Shown here: piece by piece, positions 23,902 to 32,986 of the stretch
Layout of the letters: every line of letters starts with the position of its first letter
Numbering within the stretch: position 1 is the first letter of the stretch
From: Halochromatium roseum
GTDB lineage: Bacteria; Pseudomonadota; Gammaproteobacteria; Chromatiales; Chromatiaceae
Direction: 5' to 3'
DNA length: 48,887 nucleotides
NCBI RefSeq assembly: GCF_016653315.1
Contig: NZ_NHSH01000088.1
Coordinates: 1-48,887 of the forward strand
Made by a program: the position numbers and the translations under genes
Notes under the pieces: model-generated
Databases searched by the model: none
The model's input: the letters and a program-made list of their open reading frames with translations, nothing else
What the model was told of the DNA's origin: nothing

Positions 23902-24371
23902 TGGCCGCCTTGGATCGGGTTCAGAGCGACCTTGGCCGACGCGGCTTGCTGGGCATGGCGCAGCGCGGCTTTGATCCAGCGATGCCATTGCTGCTGGTCG
24001 AAGACAACGCACCGCTGCGCCAGATGCTGAGCTGGGAGCTGAGTGACCTCGGCTATCAGATCCATGCCGCCGGCGACTGCGCCGAGGCTCGAGCGCTCAT
24101 CGCGCGACAGCCGGTGCGCGGAGCCCTGATCGATATCCGCTTGCCAGATGGTGATGGCCGTGCGCTAGCGGCCGAGCTGGCGGCGTGCGCTCCGGGACTC
24201 GCGATCGTGCTGATGAGCGGTGCCCATGATCTGCAGCCTGATCCAGGGCTGGCGCCGCATGTCTACGCCTATCTGAAAAAGCCGGTCAATCTGCACAGTA
24301 TCCACCAGCTGTTTGTTGCGAGCGGCAAGCCTGCTCGAGCGGCCTTCAACAACGACTCACGCGCTCCATGA
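23898..24371 (+). CDS. Stand-alone response regulator receiver protein
   Basis: A 157-residue protein with a single CheY-like receiver domain: acidic pocket LLLVEDNAPLR (near residue 35), phospho-acceptor D79 (GALIDIRLPDGDG), the Ser/Thr switch in VLMSGAHD and lysine in YLKKPVN. No output domain follows. About 30 extra residues precede the receiver. It overlaps the sigma gene by four bases, so production of the two is coupled; it may signal to a kinase or interact with the sigma/anti-sigma pair. Its phosphodonor could be one of the orphan-looking kinases at 36791 or 45172; that is inference. Confidence 0.82.
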   Translation: MMAALDRVQSDLGRRGLLGMAQRGFDPAMPLLLVEDNAPLRQMLSWELSDLGYQIHAAGDCAEARALIARQPVRGALIDIRLPDGDGRALAAELAACAPGLAIVLMSGAHDLQPDPGLAPHVYAYLKKPVNLHSIHQLFVASGKPARAAFNNDSRAP

Positions 24372-24475
24372 ATCAAGTGCTCAATGAGCCCAGCCCCTCG
24401 CCTCGCCGGCGCGGGTTGTCCAGTCGTTTGCCTTCAAGGCGCAGTGATCCGCCCAACCGATGCCAGGAGCACCTC

Positions 24476-25051
24476 ATGCCCTCGCTGATTCCGGACCCGG
24501 ATGTTCAAGCGGAATTGCCGGACGCCCTGCCTGCCATTCCTGCCAAGCCGGCCATGCCGGCGCTGAGCGAAGCCGAGCGCCGCTTCAGCCGACTACCCAA
24601 GCCGCTGCGCACGCTCGAGGCAGCGCCGGCGTCCCTGAAAAGCTATTTGGCCCTCGGCGCCTTGTTGGAGAAGACCTCACTCTCGAGCGAGGAGCAGCAG
24701 GTGGTGCTGCTCAGCGTCAGTCGCGAGAGCCGCTGCGCCGTCTGCATGGGTGCCCACGGTCTGCTCGCGGACATGACGGACTTGCCACCGGAGATGACCG
24801 AGGCGTTGCGCGAAGGAGGCTGCCTTCCCGATCAACGCCTGGAGTCTCTCAGGCAGTTCACCGCCGCGCTGGCCAAGGCGCACGGGCGCATCGATGAGGC
24901 CGCGGTCGCCGCGCTGGAGCAGGCCGGCTACGACCGGCAGCAGGTCCTTGAGGTGATCCTCGGGATCGGCATGAAGACCCTCGCGCGCTACAGCGATCAG
25001 ATCCCCGGCACCGATGGACAGCCCTGGCCGGCAGCCTGTCTCGCCTGCTAG
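24476..25051 (+). CDS. AhpD-like carboxymuconolactone decarboxylase family protein
   Basis: A 191-residue protein of the AhpD/CMD family. The redox motif SRESRCAVCMGAH has C87-x2-C90-x3-H94, typical of peroxidase-type members. The N-terminal LSEAERRFSRLPKPLRTLEA and C-terminal ALEQAGYDRQQVLEVILGIG, MKTLARYSDQI match the group. AGGAGCACCTC before the ATG at 24476 decides the start over a longer frame at 24368. It is the last gene of the sigma operon and a close paralogue of the protein at 40624. The Pro/Ala-rich N-terminal 28 residues are an extension not seen in the paralogue. A likely role is thiol-based handling of oxidants. Confidence 0.85.
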   Translation: MPSLIPDPDVQAELPDALPAIPAKPAMPALSEAERRFSRLPKPLRTLEAAPASLKSYLALGALLEKTSLSSEEQQVVLLSVSRESRCAVCMGAHGLLADMTDLPPEMTEALREGGCLPDQRLESLRQFTAALAKAHGRIDEAAVAALEQAGYDRQQVLEVILGIGMKTLARYSDQIPGTDGQPWPAACLAC

Positions 25052-25081
25052 CGAGACCCCTTCAACCTTTGGAGTCCCCCC

Positions 25082-25138
25082 ATGCATGCCGCTGAGCTCT
25101 TTGTCCGCTGTCTCGCCGCGCTGCAGTGCCCGGTCTAA
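25082..25138 (+). pseudogene. Remnant: N-terminus of an acetolactate-synthase-like TPP enzyme
   Basis: An ATG at 25082 behind TTTGGAGTCCCCC opens 18 codons. The first eleven, MHAAELFVRCL, match the conserved start of acetolactate-synthase-like thiamine-diphosphate enzymes (MxAAELFVxCLExEGVxxIFGxPGE); after that the frame reads AALQCPV and stops. The ribosome-binding site and start survive, while the rest has been deleted up to the next gene's leader. In many genomes such an enzyme is near CMD-family and aldehyde dehydrogenase genes, both present here, so a local deletion is a reasonable reading. Confidence 0.5.
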
Positions 25139-25152
25139 GAGGAGTCCTGACG

Positions 25153-26841
25153 ATGCTGACGCTATTCGATTCCACCCAAGACTTCCTGCTGACCTCGCTG
25201 CAGCTGATGTCGGCGCTGTTCATCTTCGTCATCGGCCTGGCGGCCCTCTGGGCCGTCTACGCCTATCTGGTCGACAGCACCCAGAAGTCGCAGGCGATCC
25301 GGCGCAACTATCCGGTCATCGGCCGTTTTCGCTACCTGTTCGAGCGTCTCGGCGAGTTCTTCCGCCAGTACTTCTTTGCCATGGACCGCGAGGAGCTGCC
25401 ATTCAACCGGGCGCAGCGCAACTGGGTCTATCGCGCGGCCAAGGATGTCGATAACACGGTCGCCTTCGGCTCGACCCGTAACCTGACGGTGCCGGGGCAG
25501 GTGATCTTCGTCAACTGCCCGTTTCCGACCCTGGGCGAGGATGCGGTGCCGCCGCAGCCGCTCACCATCGGCCCCTTTGCGCGGCAGCCCTATACCACCG
25601 CAGGGCTGTTTCATATCTCCGGCATGAGCTACGGCGCCATCTCCAAGCCGGCGCTGGAGGCCCTGGCGAGCGGGGCGGCCAAGGCTGGCTGCTGGCTCAA
25701 CACCGGCGAGGGCGGGCTCTCTCGCTATCATCTGGAGAGAGGGACCGACCTGGTGTTTCAGATCGGCACCGCGAAATACGGCGTGCGCGATTCAGCCGGC
25801 AACCTCAGCGATGAGCGCCTGCAAGCGGTCGCCGCCCATCCCCAGGTGCGGATGTTCGAGATCAAGCTCAGTCAGGGTGCCAAGCCCTGCAAGGGCGGCA
25901 TCCTGCCGGCGGCCAAAGTGACGCCGGAGATCGCCGAGATCCGGGGCATTCCGGTCGGGGTCGATAGCATCAGCCCGAATCGCCATCCCGATGTCGGCAA
26001 TACCGCCGAACTGCTCGATCTCATCGAGCGGGTGCGGCGGGTCACCGGCAAGCCGGTCGGCTTCAAGGTGGTGCTTGGCGCCTATGGTTGGCTCGATGAG
26101 CTGCTGGGCATGGTGCATGCGCGCGGTGTGGCCTCGGCGCCGGATTTCATCACGGTTGACGCTGCGGATGGGGGTACCGGCGCGGCGCCGATGCCCTTGA
26201 TGGACGACATGGGCCTGCCGTTGCGTGTCAGCCTGCCGATGCTGGTCGATAAGCTCAACGAGTACGGCCTGCGCGAGCGCATTCGGGTGATCGCCTCCGG
26301 CAAGCTCATCACCCCGGCCGATGTCGCCTGGGCGCTCTGTATCGGTGCCGATTTTATTACCTCGGCGCGTGGGTTCATGTTTGCGCTTGGCTGCATCCAG
26401 GCGTTGCAATGCAACAAGAACACCTGCCCGACCGGGATTACCACCCATCAGCGCAAGTTCCAGCGTGGCCTGCATGCGCCGACCAAGGCCGTGCGCGTCG
26501 CGGCCTATGTGCAGAATCTCTCCAAAGAGGTCGGCATCATCGCCCATTCCTGCGGCGTGCGCAGCCCGCGTGAGCTGCGGCGCTTTCATGCCCATCTGGT
26601 GCAGGCGGATGGACGCACGATCGGCTTGGATCAGCACCATCCGGAGGCGAAGCGCCGCGTGGTCGAGTCCTTGAGCCAACCAGGGCAACCAGGGCATGCA
26701 GCGGATCTTGCTGCTGCGGGCTCGGTGAGTGCGGCGAGCAGCCCGATCGCGCCGCCGGCCGATCTATGGGGTCGTCTTGAGATCACACGTCCCCCTCAGA
26801 TCGAGCATGCCGCCGAGGAGCGAAAGGTCCCCCTCCAATGA
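25153..26841 (+). CDS. Membrane-anchored FMN-binding glutamate synthase-like protein
   Basis: A 562-residue protein. An N-terminal membrane helix (SLQLMSALFIFVIGLAALWA, residues about 14-33) is followed by a GltB FMN-binding domain: SGMSYGAISKPALEALASGA, TGEGGLSRYH, KPCKGGILPAAKV, DFITVDAADGGTGAAP. The cluster motif C-x5-C-x4-C in GCIQALQCNKNTCPTG matches the 3Fe-4S site of glutamate synthase. The amidotransferase domain is missing, as in the GltB2-like family, so the substrate is unknown. The C-terminal 60 residues are Ala/Pro-rich. AGGAGTCCTGACG precedes the ATG at 25153. It lies directly after the remnant of a TPP enzyme. Confidence 0.85.
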   Translation: MLTLFDSTQDFLLTSLQLMSALFIFVIGLAALWAVYAYLVDSTQKSQAIRRNYPVIGRFRYLFERLGEFFRQYFFAMDREELPFNRAQRNWVYRAAKDVDNTVAFGSTRNLTVPGQVIFVNCPFPTLGEDAVPPQPLTIGPFARQPYTTAGLFHISGMSYGAISKPALEALASGAAKAGCWLNTGEGGLSRYHLERGTDLVFQIGTAKYGVRDSAGNLSDERLQAVAAHPQVRMFEIKLSQGAKPCKGGILPAAKVTPEIAEIRGIPVGVDSISPNRHPDVGNTAELLDLIERVRRVTGKPVGFKVVLGAYGWLDELLGMVHARGVASAPDFITVDAADGGTGAAPMPLMDDMGLPLRVSLPMLVDKLNEYGLRERIRVIASGKLITPADVAWALCIGADFITSARGFMFALGCIQALQCNKNTCPTGITTHQRKFQRGLHAPTKAVRVAAYVQNLSKEVGIIAHSCGVRSPRELRRFHAHLVQADGRTIGLDQHHPEAKRRVVESLSQPGQPGHAADLAAAGSVSAASSPIAPPADLWGRLEITRPPQIEHAAEERKVPLQ

Positions 26842-26880
26842 CACAAACTCAAAACAGCAGCGGTGGTCAGGTTCGCCCGC

Positions 26881-27627
26881 TCAGCGACGGTGCTCGGGGT
26901 TCTCGAAATCGAACCGGCAGCCTGCCGACCAGGCGCGGCGGTCGTTGCCGTGGTTGGGCAGTCCACCGGCGTCTTTCAGCATCCGCGCCATATGCATCAG
27001 GTTCCAGGTCATGATCGTGGTATTGCGTTGCGTGAACTCGTTGTCGAAGCCGGCGCCGTCGTCGCCATAGCTCGGCCCTGGCCCGGCCTCGCCGAGCCAG
27101 CCGCAATCGGCCTGCGGCGGGATGACGTAGCCGAGATGCGACAGCGAATAGAGCACGTTCATTGCCACATGCTTGATCCCGTCTTCGTTGCCGGTGACGA
27201 CCACGCCCCCGGTCTTGCCATAGAAGATGGATTGCCCGTGATCGTTCAGAAGCCCGGACATGGCGTAAAGACGCTCGATCAGAAGGCGGCAGAGGGATGA
27301 TTGCTCGCCGAGCCAGATCGGCGTGCCGATGACCAGGATCTCGGCGGCCTCGACCTTGGGCCACAGATCGGGCCAGTCGTCATGCTCCCAGCCATGCTCG
27401 CGCATGTCGGGCTGGACGCCGAAGGCGATGTGGTGCGCGCTCATGCGGATCTCCTCGACCGCGATGCCGCTCTTGCGCATGATCTCGGCCGATGTCCCCA
27501 TCAACAGTGCTGTGTGCGACGCCTGATCGGGATGCTTGAGCGTGCAATTGAAGAACAGGGCGCGCAGATCGGAAAAATCGGTGGTGTTCTGCTGGCACAA
27601 CGCGGATTGTCGTTCGCTAAGACTCAT
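26881..27627 (-). CDS. Flavodoxin-fold NAD(P)H-dependent oxidoreductase
   Basis: A 248-residue flavoprotein of the NADPH-dependent FMN reductase type: strand LRALFFNCTLKHP, then AAEILVIGTPIWLGEQSSLC for FMN phosphate/isoalloxazine contact, and KTGGVVVTGNEDGIKHVAMN. The C-terminal extension (FTQRNTTIMTWNLMHMARML) is usual in this subgroup. It probably reduces flavin or quinone using NAD(P)H. The ATG at 27627 (MSLSERQSA) fits family length; the upstream extension is rejected. It is convergent with the glutamate synthase-like gene and divergent from the aldehyde dehydrogenase. Confidence 0.82.
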   Translation of the reverse strand: MSLSERQSALCQQNTTDFSDLRALFFNCTLKHPDQASHTALLMGTSAEIMRKSGIAVEEIRMSAHHIAFGVQPDMREHGWEHDDWPDLWPKVEAAEILVIGTPIWLGEQSSLCRLLIERLYAMSGLLNDHGQSIFYGKTGGVVVTGNEDGIKHVAMNVLYSLSHLGYVIPPQADCGWLGEAGPGPSYGDDGAGFDNEFTQRNTTIMTWNLMHMARMLKDAGGLPNHGNDRRAWSAGCRFDFENPEHRR

Positions 27628-27967
27628 GAGACCGTACCTGTTGCTGATGGTGGGCGCTAACCGACGGGTGACTGTCGGACAGGTTCGCGTAGTTTGGCCG
27701 AGCCGAAAGGATACGCCGGCGAGGAATCGCTCGTCTGTCAACGTACGGGTGCAGCCTATAGGGGCCAACGATCCCGGTCAGCGGAGCGCCACTGCCCGCC
27801 GGAGCAGCACTCGGGGGTCGTCGGGTATGCGCCTAATGTCCTTGCCTTTCAGAGTCGGCCGGTGCATCTGAATCCTATCCAGCAGCGGTTTGTCGCGGCT
27901 GGCCAGCATCCGCGACAGCCTGGCGACAGCTGCTAAACAGAGCAATGAGCCGAGCAGGAGCCTTCCG
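27628..27967. other. 340-bp intergenic region, no feature assigned
   Basis: It lies between the divergent reductase and aldehyde dehydrogenase genes and must hold both promoters, but no convincing promoter, hairpin or ORF is visible. The ECF-type and sigma-54-type motifs are absent. GCAGGAG before 27968 is the dehydrogenase ribosome-binding site. Confidence 0.5.
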
Positions 27968-29413
27968 ATGACCGAAGACACAGACCAGAATCAATCCCAT
28001 CGCATCGCCACCGAGGTCAGGCCTGCCGGGTCGCTCGAGGTGCTCAATCCGTTCAATCTGCAAGCGATCGCGACCGTCGACACTGTTGATGGCCAAGGCG
28101 TCGAGCAGGCGATCGCGGTGGCCGATGCCTGTTACCGGCAGCGCGACGGCTGGCTGCCCGACTTTGAGCGCATGGCGATCCTGCGCCGGGCCGCTGAGCT
28201 GATGGCGACCCGGATTGAGGAGCTGGCCCTTCTGATCGCGCGTGAGGGCGGCAAACCACTGACCGATGCACGGGTCGAGGCCGAGCGCGCGGTCGATGGC
28301 CTGCGCTGCTGCGCGGAGCTGCCGCGCCAAAGCGGCGGGCACGAGGTGCCGATGCAGGCCACCGCCGCTGGTGCCGGGCGCTGGGCCTTCAGCACCCACG
28401 AGCCGATTGGCCCGGTGGTGGCGATCAGCGCCTTCAACCATCCGTTGAACCTGATCGTGCATCAGGTGGCGCCCGCAGTGGCAGCCGGCTGTCCGGTGAT
28501 CGTCAAGCCGGCTGAGGACACGCCGCTGTCGTGCCTGCGGTTCATCGATCTGCTGCGCGAGGCCGGCCTGCCTCCGGCCTGGGCGCAGGCTTTGGTGACG
28601 GATTCGCCGATGACCGCCGAGGCGCTGGCGACCGACCCCCGCGTCGCCTTCCTGAGCTTCATCGGCAGTGCGCGCGTTGGCTGGCATCTGCGCTCGCGGC
28701 TCGCGCCCGGAGCGCGCTGCGTGCTCGAGCATGGCGGCGTGGCGCCGGTGCTGGTCGATCGTGGCGTCGATCTGCAGCATGTCGTGCCCTTGTTGGCCAA
28801 GGGCGGTCTCTATCATGCCGGTCAGGTCTGCGTCTCAGTGCAGCGCGTCTACGTGCATCAGAATCAGGCACTGAGGCTGGCACAGGCACTGGCCGAGACC
28901 GCAGCCGAGATGCGGGTCGATGATCCGACCCTGGCCGAAACCGCGATCGGACCGCTGATTCGCCCGGCCGAGGTCGAGCGCGTGGATCAGTGGGTGCGCG
29001 AGGCGATCGGGCAGGGCGCAACCTTGCTCTGCGGGGGCGAGCCGCTCTCGCGCACCTGCTATGCGCCGACGGTGCTGTTCGACCCGCCGGTGACGGCCAA
29101 GGTCAGCACACAGGAGCTGTTCGGGCCGGTGATCTGTGTCTATCCCTATGTTGAGGTCGATGCGGCGATTGAGGCGGCCAATGCCTTGCCGTTTGCGTTC
29201 CAGGCGTCGGTGTTTACGCGCGAGCTAGCGTATGCGAGGCATGCGGCCAGCCGATTGGCGGCCTCAGCGGTGATGATCAATGATCACACCGCCTTCCGCA
29301 CCGACTGGATGCCCTTTGCCGGATTACGTCAATCGGGGCTGGGTACCGGCGGGATGCCCTATAGCTTCGAGGAGATGCGCATCGAGAAACTGGTGGTTTG
29401 GCGGGCGGACTGA
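27968..29413 (+). CDS. NAD(P)-dependent aldehyde dehydrogenase
   Basis: A 481-residue aldehyde dehydrogenase superfamily member. The NAD-binding part has PVVAISAFNHPLNLIVHQVA and VIVKPAEDTPLSCL. The catalytic glutamate is E254 (VLEHGG) and the catalytic cysteine C288 (HAGQVCVSVQRV); EELFGP-type motif TQELFGPVICVYPY and the C-terminal PFAGLRQSGLGTGG are present. ELGGNAP of classic members reads EHGGVAP here, a change seen in some subgroups. The substrate is not predictable. GAGCAGGAGCCTTCC precedes the ATG at 27968. No partner gene is obvious. Confidence 0.88.
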   Translation: MTEDTDQNQSHRIATEVRPAGSLEVLNPFNLQAIATVDTVDGQGVEQAIAVADACYRQRDGWLPDFERMAILRRAAELMATRIEELALLIAREGGKPLTDARVEAERAVDGLRCCAELPRQSGGHEVPMQATAAGAGRWAFSTHEPIGPVVAISAFNHPLNLIVHQVAPAVAAGCPVIVKPAEDTPLSCLRFIDLLREAGLPPAWAQALVTDSPMTAEALATDPRVAFLSFIGSARVGWHLRSRLAPGARCVLEHGGVAPVLVDRGVDLQHVVPLLAKGGLYHAGQVCVSVQRVYVHQNQALRLAQALAETAAEMRVDDPTLAETAIGPLIRPAEVERVDQWVREAIGQGATLLCGGEPLSRTCYAPTVLFDPPVTAKVSTQELFGPVICVYPYVEVDAAIEAANALPFAFQASVFTRELAYARHAASRLAASAVMINDHTAFRTDWMPFAGLRQSGLGTGGMPYSFEEMRIEKLVVWRAD

Positions 29414-29468
29414 GGCTGATACGCCATACGCCAACTGCGGTTAACGTGAATCTCACGCGATTCATTTT

Positions 29469-29497
29469 CCGGGGTGGCACTGCGCCATGAGAGTTAG
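29469..29497 (+). repeat. 29-bp dispersed repeat, copy 1
   Basis: CCGGGGTGGCACTGCGCCATGAG plus six bases matches 43315-43343 in 26 of 29 positions. This copy is in non-coding DNA 55 bp beyond the stop of the restriction gene. Read as codons it gives SGVALRHES followed by a stop, like the tail of an ORF. It may be the remnant of an insertion sequence. Confidence 0.55.
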
Positions 29498-29551
29498 GTC
29501 CGTTGGCTAATTGCCAGGCATGCCTATGTCATCTAGGGAAGTGGGTTGTGT

Positions 29552-30583
29552 TTACCGAGACCGAAACTCTCTCAATCTTGTCCAAGCAACGAGCTGGTCC
29601 ATGTTTTGGAGCGTAAACACCTTCCCTCGCGTCGCGAGTAAGAGCTTCTTCATGTCTTCGCGGCGCACACCGAAGCCGCGTCCGGCGATGCATGCAACGA
29701 CCTCAAATCTGGGCTGACCCGGCGGTTGGCCGAGCAGGCTGAGCGCGCCGAGATGCTGAACGCGAGTGACCTTGTCGCGTGCTGTACCGTCGTCTTCGGT
29801 CAGTTTGGCCTCAATGATGATTTGAGGATTGATCTCATTGGGGATCACAAAGTCTGGAGCTTGATCGAAGCCAGGCAGGCGCTCAGCGCGCTTGGTTTTT
29901 CGGAAGCTGATGCCCTCTCGGCTCAGCACCTCCTCGATGGCATTCTCGACGATGTTTCCGATGAGCTCGCTGATCGAGTCACGATGTCCAGCGAAAGGGC
30001 GGCCGAGAAAACGCTCGTAGAGGAGGGAGGAGTAGGGTGCACCAAGCTCGGCGAAGCTGCGGACGCTGTCGAGACCGGCTGCGGTGTCTGGCTTATCGAT
30101 TCGATGCAAACGGTCTCTTGGCACTTGAGGCGCACCCGAGGCAAGGATGTGGCAGGCAGCTTCAACAAGCGCGCTGATACGCGTGTTTGTGACGCCACCG
30201 GCCTGTCGCAGTGGCGCAGCTGGGTTCATCCGTATCTTTCGGTCGATGCTTCGCGCCGCGCCTTGGCCGATCTCGATACCGGTGTGCTGCGATGCAAAGT
30301 AGGCCCATTCCGGTGGGGTGAAGCCGAGTATGCAGCGGAGGACGATCAACGTGATCGGTGTTTCGTAGACCGCCGGCAGGATGGTCTCGGGAGTGACCTG
30401 ATTGAAGTTTCGTGTCGCACGTTTCAACGCTTCGTAGCCCGTGTCGAAGATGGCAAACTCAACGAATCCTGGGCCTTTCGGCATGACCAGAAACTCGGAG
30501 GTGAGGCAGGCAAAGACCTCGTCGACGTACTGATCGAGGTTGGTTTGAATCTCATCGAACGGCGTTTCAAAAGGATACGGCAT
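29552..30583 (-). CDS. Putative type II restriction endonuclease with PD-(D/E)xK core
   Basis: A 343-residue protein. The C-terminal third has a PD-(D/E)xK nuclease signature: PD (243-244) in QAPDFVIPNEI, then E258-A-K260 in QIIIEAKLTEDDG. The N-terminal two thirds are helical and unassigned. It begins inside the 3' end of the DNA methyltransferase gene (17-bp overlap), the classic arrangement of a restriction-modification pair, which is the main reason to call it an endonuclease. Recognition sequence unknown. The pair appears lower in G+C than the neighbours and has dispersed repeat DNA at its downstream edge, so it was probably acquired horizontally. A long ORF on the opposite strand is rejected as a shadow. 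Confidence 0.72.
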   Translation of the reverse strand: MPYPFETPFDEIQTNLDQYVDEVFACLTSEFLVMPKGPGFVEFAIFDTGYEALKRATRNFNQVTPETILPAVYETPITLIVLRCILGFTPPEWAYFASQHTGIEIGQGAARSIDRKIRMNPAAPLRQAGGVTNTRISALVEAACHILASGAPQVPRDRLHRIDKPDTAAGLDSVRSFAELGAPYSSLLYERFLGRPFAGHRDSISELIGNIVENAIEEVLSREGISFRKTKRAERLPGFDQAPDFVIPNEINPQIIIEAKLTEDDGTARDKVTRVQHLGALSLLGQPPGQPRFEVVACIAGRGFGVRREDMKKLLLATRGKVFTLQNMDQLVAWTRLREFRSR

Positions 30584-32762
30584 CCATGACCTCTGGCTCG
30601 GCCGCTAATGCCAACGGATACGGCAGTGGCGTCGTTTCCGCAATCTTTAGGGTCTTGATGCTGGCAACGATCTCGTCCAAATCCCCCCAAGTGTGGACGG
30701 CGTCGGCGACGCGGGCGAGCTTGTCGGCCATTGGCAGCGTCGGGTCCCAGCTGGAGCGCAAATTCCAGATGGCCATCCGAGTCAAGTGGCCGTAGGCGAT
30801 GCAGCGGGTATCGCCGAGCGTTGGTGTGCGGCCGGCCTCGGTGAGCTGGGCGATGTCTGAGGCGATGACGGCATTCAGCTCCACAGCAGTCTCGAACAGC
30901 CAACGGCGGCGGGTATTGCCGGTGGCGCGGCAGACGAAGACGGTGTCGATGATGGAGGAGCCGGTGCCATGAATATGGATGGAGCCGCTCATTTCCGCCG
31001 GGCAGGGTAGCGACGCAGAGCAGACGAGACCCGCATCGAGCAGTGCGGCCGCAACGGCGAGGTAGGCCTCAATCCGATTATGGTGGTAGGTGAAGGCAAG
31101 CGGCGCACCGGGCTTCAGGGCTTCGGCCATGCCGCGGTAGACGGCAGCGAGCCCTTCGGCGAAGCCGGCAAGATCGCGCTTTTGAGTCACATTACCAGTC
31201 AATTCGTCGACAGAGTGTGTCGAGCTGCGGTCGAAACCTTCCGCCTCCCGACCGACGAGCCGTCGCAGCCAGACATAGCAGAAGTCCATCAGCTCGGCGT
31301 ATTGGACGTTGCCGAAATAGGGCGGGTCCGTGAATACGGCATCAAGGCTGTTGGTGGGGAACTCAGCAGTGGTTGAACTGGCGCAGCGAATGCTAACAGC
31401 TCGGCTGCGGCTGCCGTTGCGCTGCTCGCCGACCCATTCCCCGCCGATGGGTACCTGGGCCTTACGGCTGCCCTGCCGGCGAATCTCGAACGGGGCCTCG
31501 CACCAGCGCTTGGCCTTGCTGTATTTTTCTGTGATGTTGACCCAGCCGCCGGAACCGACGCCGGAACCGTTGCCGTTGCGGATACCGAGGATATTTGATT
31601 CACACTGGACCAAGCCGACCGGAAAGCCGTGGACAGAGAAGATGTCCAGGGACTTGAGTGCCATGGTGTCGTAGCGACAGAGCATGTTCTGGTAACGCAG
31701 CAGGTCCGATAAGTTGGTGGCTAGCGCGTGGCGCAGGCGCTCGTTGCTGATGGCAGCAATATGTCGGCAGCTCAGTTCGAGACCGAGCAGCTGACGCGGA
31801 TTGAACAGTTCGCGATACTGGCGATAGCCCCAGCGCAGCAGGCGACCGGTCTCATCACCGGGAGGGATCAGCTGGTCTGGGACAAAGTCCGGCGCTAGCG
31901 CCTCGAAGCGGGCTGAGGCGCGTTGGACTTTCTCCAAATCCCGGCCGTCTGGCTTCTTGAAGAAGCGTCCGCGATGTTGGCCCTTGCGAGCAGGGTTGTA
32001 ATACTCAATCGCGAACAGCCGGTGCCGAAGCGGGCCAGTTTCCGAGCGTGGATAGCTGTTCGTGTGGCCACAGTCGGGGCAGTTGCAGCGATTGCGCCGG
32101 GCTGGTCCCTGGGTTGTCAGCGTTGCACCGCAGCGATGACAAGCGCCGGGTTGCTTACGATCATCGACCTCGTTCAGGTCGCCGCAGTCTGGGCAGATCA
32201 AGACGTTCATCGGGTGGCGCTTATTCTCTGCGATCAGATACCCGGGAAATAGATCGATCGCCCGACCGCAGGCTGTGCAGTCCAGCACTTTGACCCAGAG
32301 GAAGTATTTCACCGGCACGGCCTTGTCGCCGTAGAGGGGACAGTCAGTGCGGTACAGGTCGCCGATTTCGGCATCCAGCGATTGACTGAGCTTTTCGACG
32401 GCGGTTGCGTATGCGCTGAGGTCGAGATGCTCGATCTCCTCGCGGACAATCCAGGCAGCCATCGGATTGATGTCTAAGCCTTGAACATCGCAGCCGATGC
32501 GGTTTGCTTCGATGATGGGGGTGCCACCGCCCATAAAGGGATCGGCGATCTGGATGCCGGCAAAGTCGTGGGCCTGGTAGAAGCTCTCCGGCAGCGAGCA
32601 GTCTGCGAGCTCAGAAAGCAACAGTGCGCGGAAGAGCGTGCCAGGGCGGCGCGCGAACCACTTGTGTACCGCGATGATGGGACGGTAGTTCTGCTGGACT
32701 TGCTTTTCCTGGAGTGCCAGTGCGGCGACGAAGGGAATCTCGAAGACGTGCTCGATCGACAT
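30567..32762 (-). CDS. DUF1156-like DNA methyltransferase with zinc ribbons
   Basis: A 731-residue DNA methylase. The N-terminus (VHKWFARRPGTLFRALLLSE) is the DUF1156-type motif. The SAM-binding motif DPFMGGGT starts at D74 and the catalytic motif DPPY at D479 (FTDPPYFGNVQYAELMDF), an order of binding motif before catalytic motif that suits N6-adenine or N4-cytosine methylation. Between them are four CxxC pairs (CTAC, CPDC, CHRC, CPDC; about residues 160-235), probably two zinc ribbons. DUF1156 methylases are best known from multi-gene phage-defence islands; here it is paired only with a nuclease gene, which it overlaps. The ATG at 32762 starts directly at the conserved region. Confidence 0.82.
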   Translation of the reverse strand: MSIEHVFEIPFVAALALQEKQVQQNYRPIIAVHKWFARRPGTLFRALLLSELADCSLPESFYQAHDFAGIQIADPFMGGGTPIIEANRIGCDVQGLDINPMAAWIVREEIEHLDLSAYATAVEKLSQSLDAEIGDLYRTDCPLYGDKAVPVKYFLWVKVLDCTACGRAIDLFPGYLIAENKRHPMNVLICPDCGDLNEVDDRKQPGACHRCGATLTTQGPARRNRCNCPDCGHTNSYPRSETGPLRHRLFAIEYYNPARKGQHRGRFFKKPDGRDLEKVQRASARFEALAPDFVPDQLIPPGDETGRLLRWGYRQYRELFNPRQLLGLELSCRHIAAISNERLRHALATNLSDLLRYQNMLCRYDTMALKSLDIFSVHGFPVGLVQCESNILGIRNGNGSGVGSGGWVNITEKYSKAKRWCEAPFEIRRQGSRKAQVPIGGEWVGEQRNGSRSRAVSIRCASSTTAEFPTNSLDAVFTDPPYFGNVQYAELMDFCYVWLRRLVGREAEGFDRSSTHSVDELTGNVTQKRDLAGFAEGLAAVYRGMAEALKPGAPLAFTYHHNRIEAYLAVAAALLDAGLVCSASLPCPAEMSGSIHIHGTGSSIIDTVFVCRATGNTRRRWLFETAVELNAVIASDIAQLTEAGRTPTLGDTRCIAYGHLTRMAIWNLRSSWDPTLPMADKLARVADAVHTWGDLDEIVASIKTLKIAETTPLPYPLALAAEPEVMDAVSF

Positions 32763-32986
32763 GGACTTAGGATGGAGACTCCATTCCAGGTGGTTAGGGC
32801 CGCCGAGCGGCTCGCGATAGAGAGTCTACGGCATCTTAGTCAGATTAGGGTGTACCTGCTCTCACGTACATGCTGCGCTCCTCAGCCGTTGGCGCACAGA
32901 GTCCTTAATCGTCGTGCATGGCCTGCTGTGTCAGCGGGCAGACTGAGGCCTAGCCTCAAGCGAGACGATCGTCGATTACTCCGGCG

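Noticed and set aside
29726-30589. 287-codon plus-strand frame opposite the restriction gene
   Set aside because: The minus frame has the PD-(D/E)xK signature and overlaps the methylase as expected for a pair.
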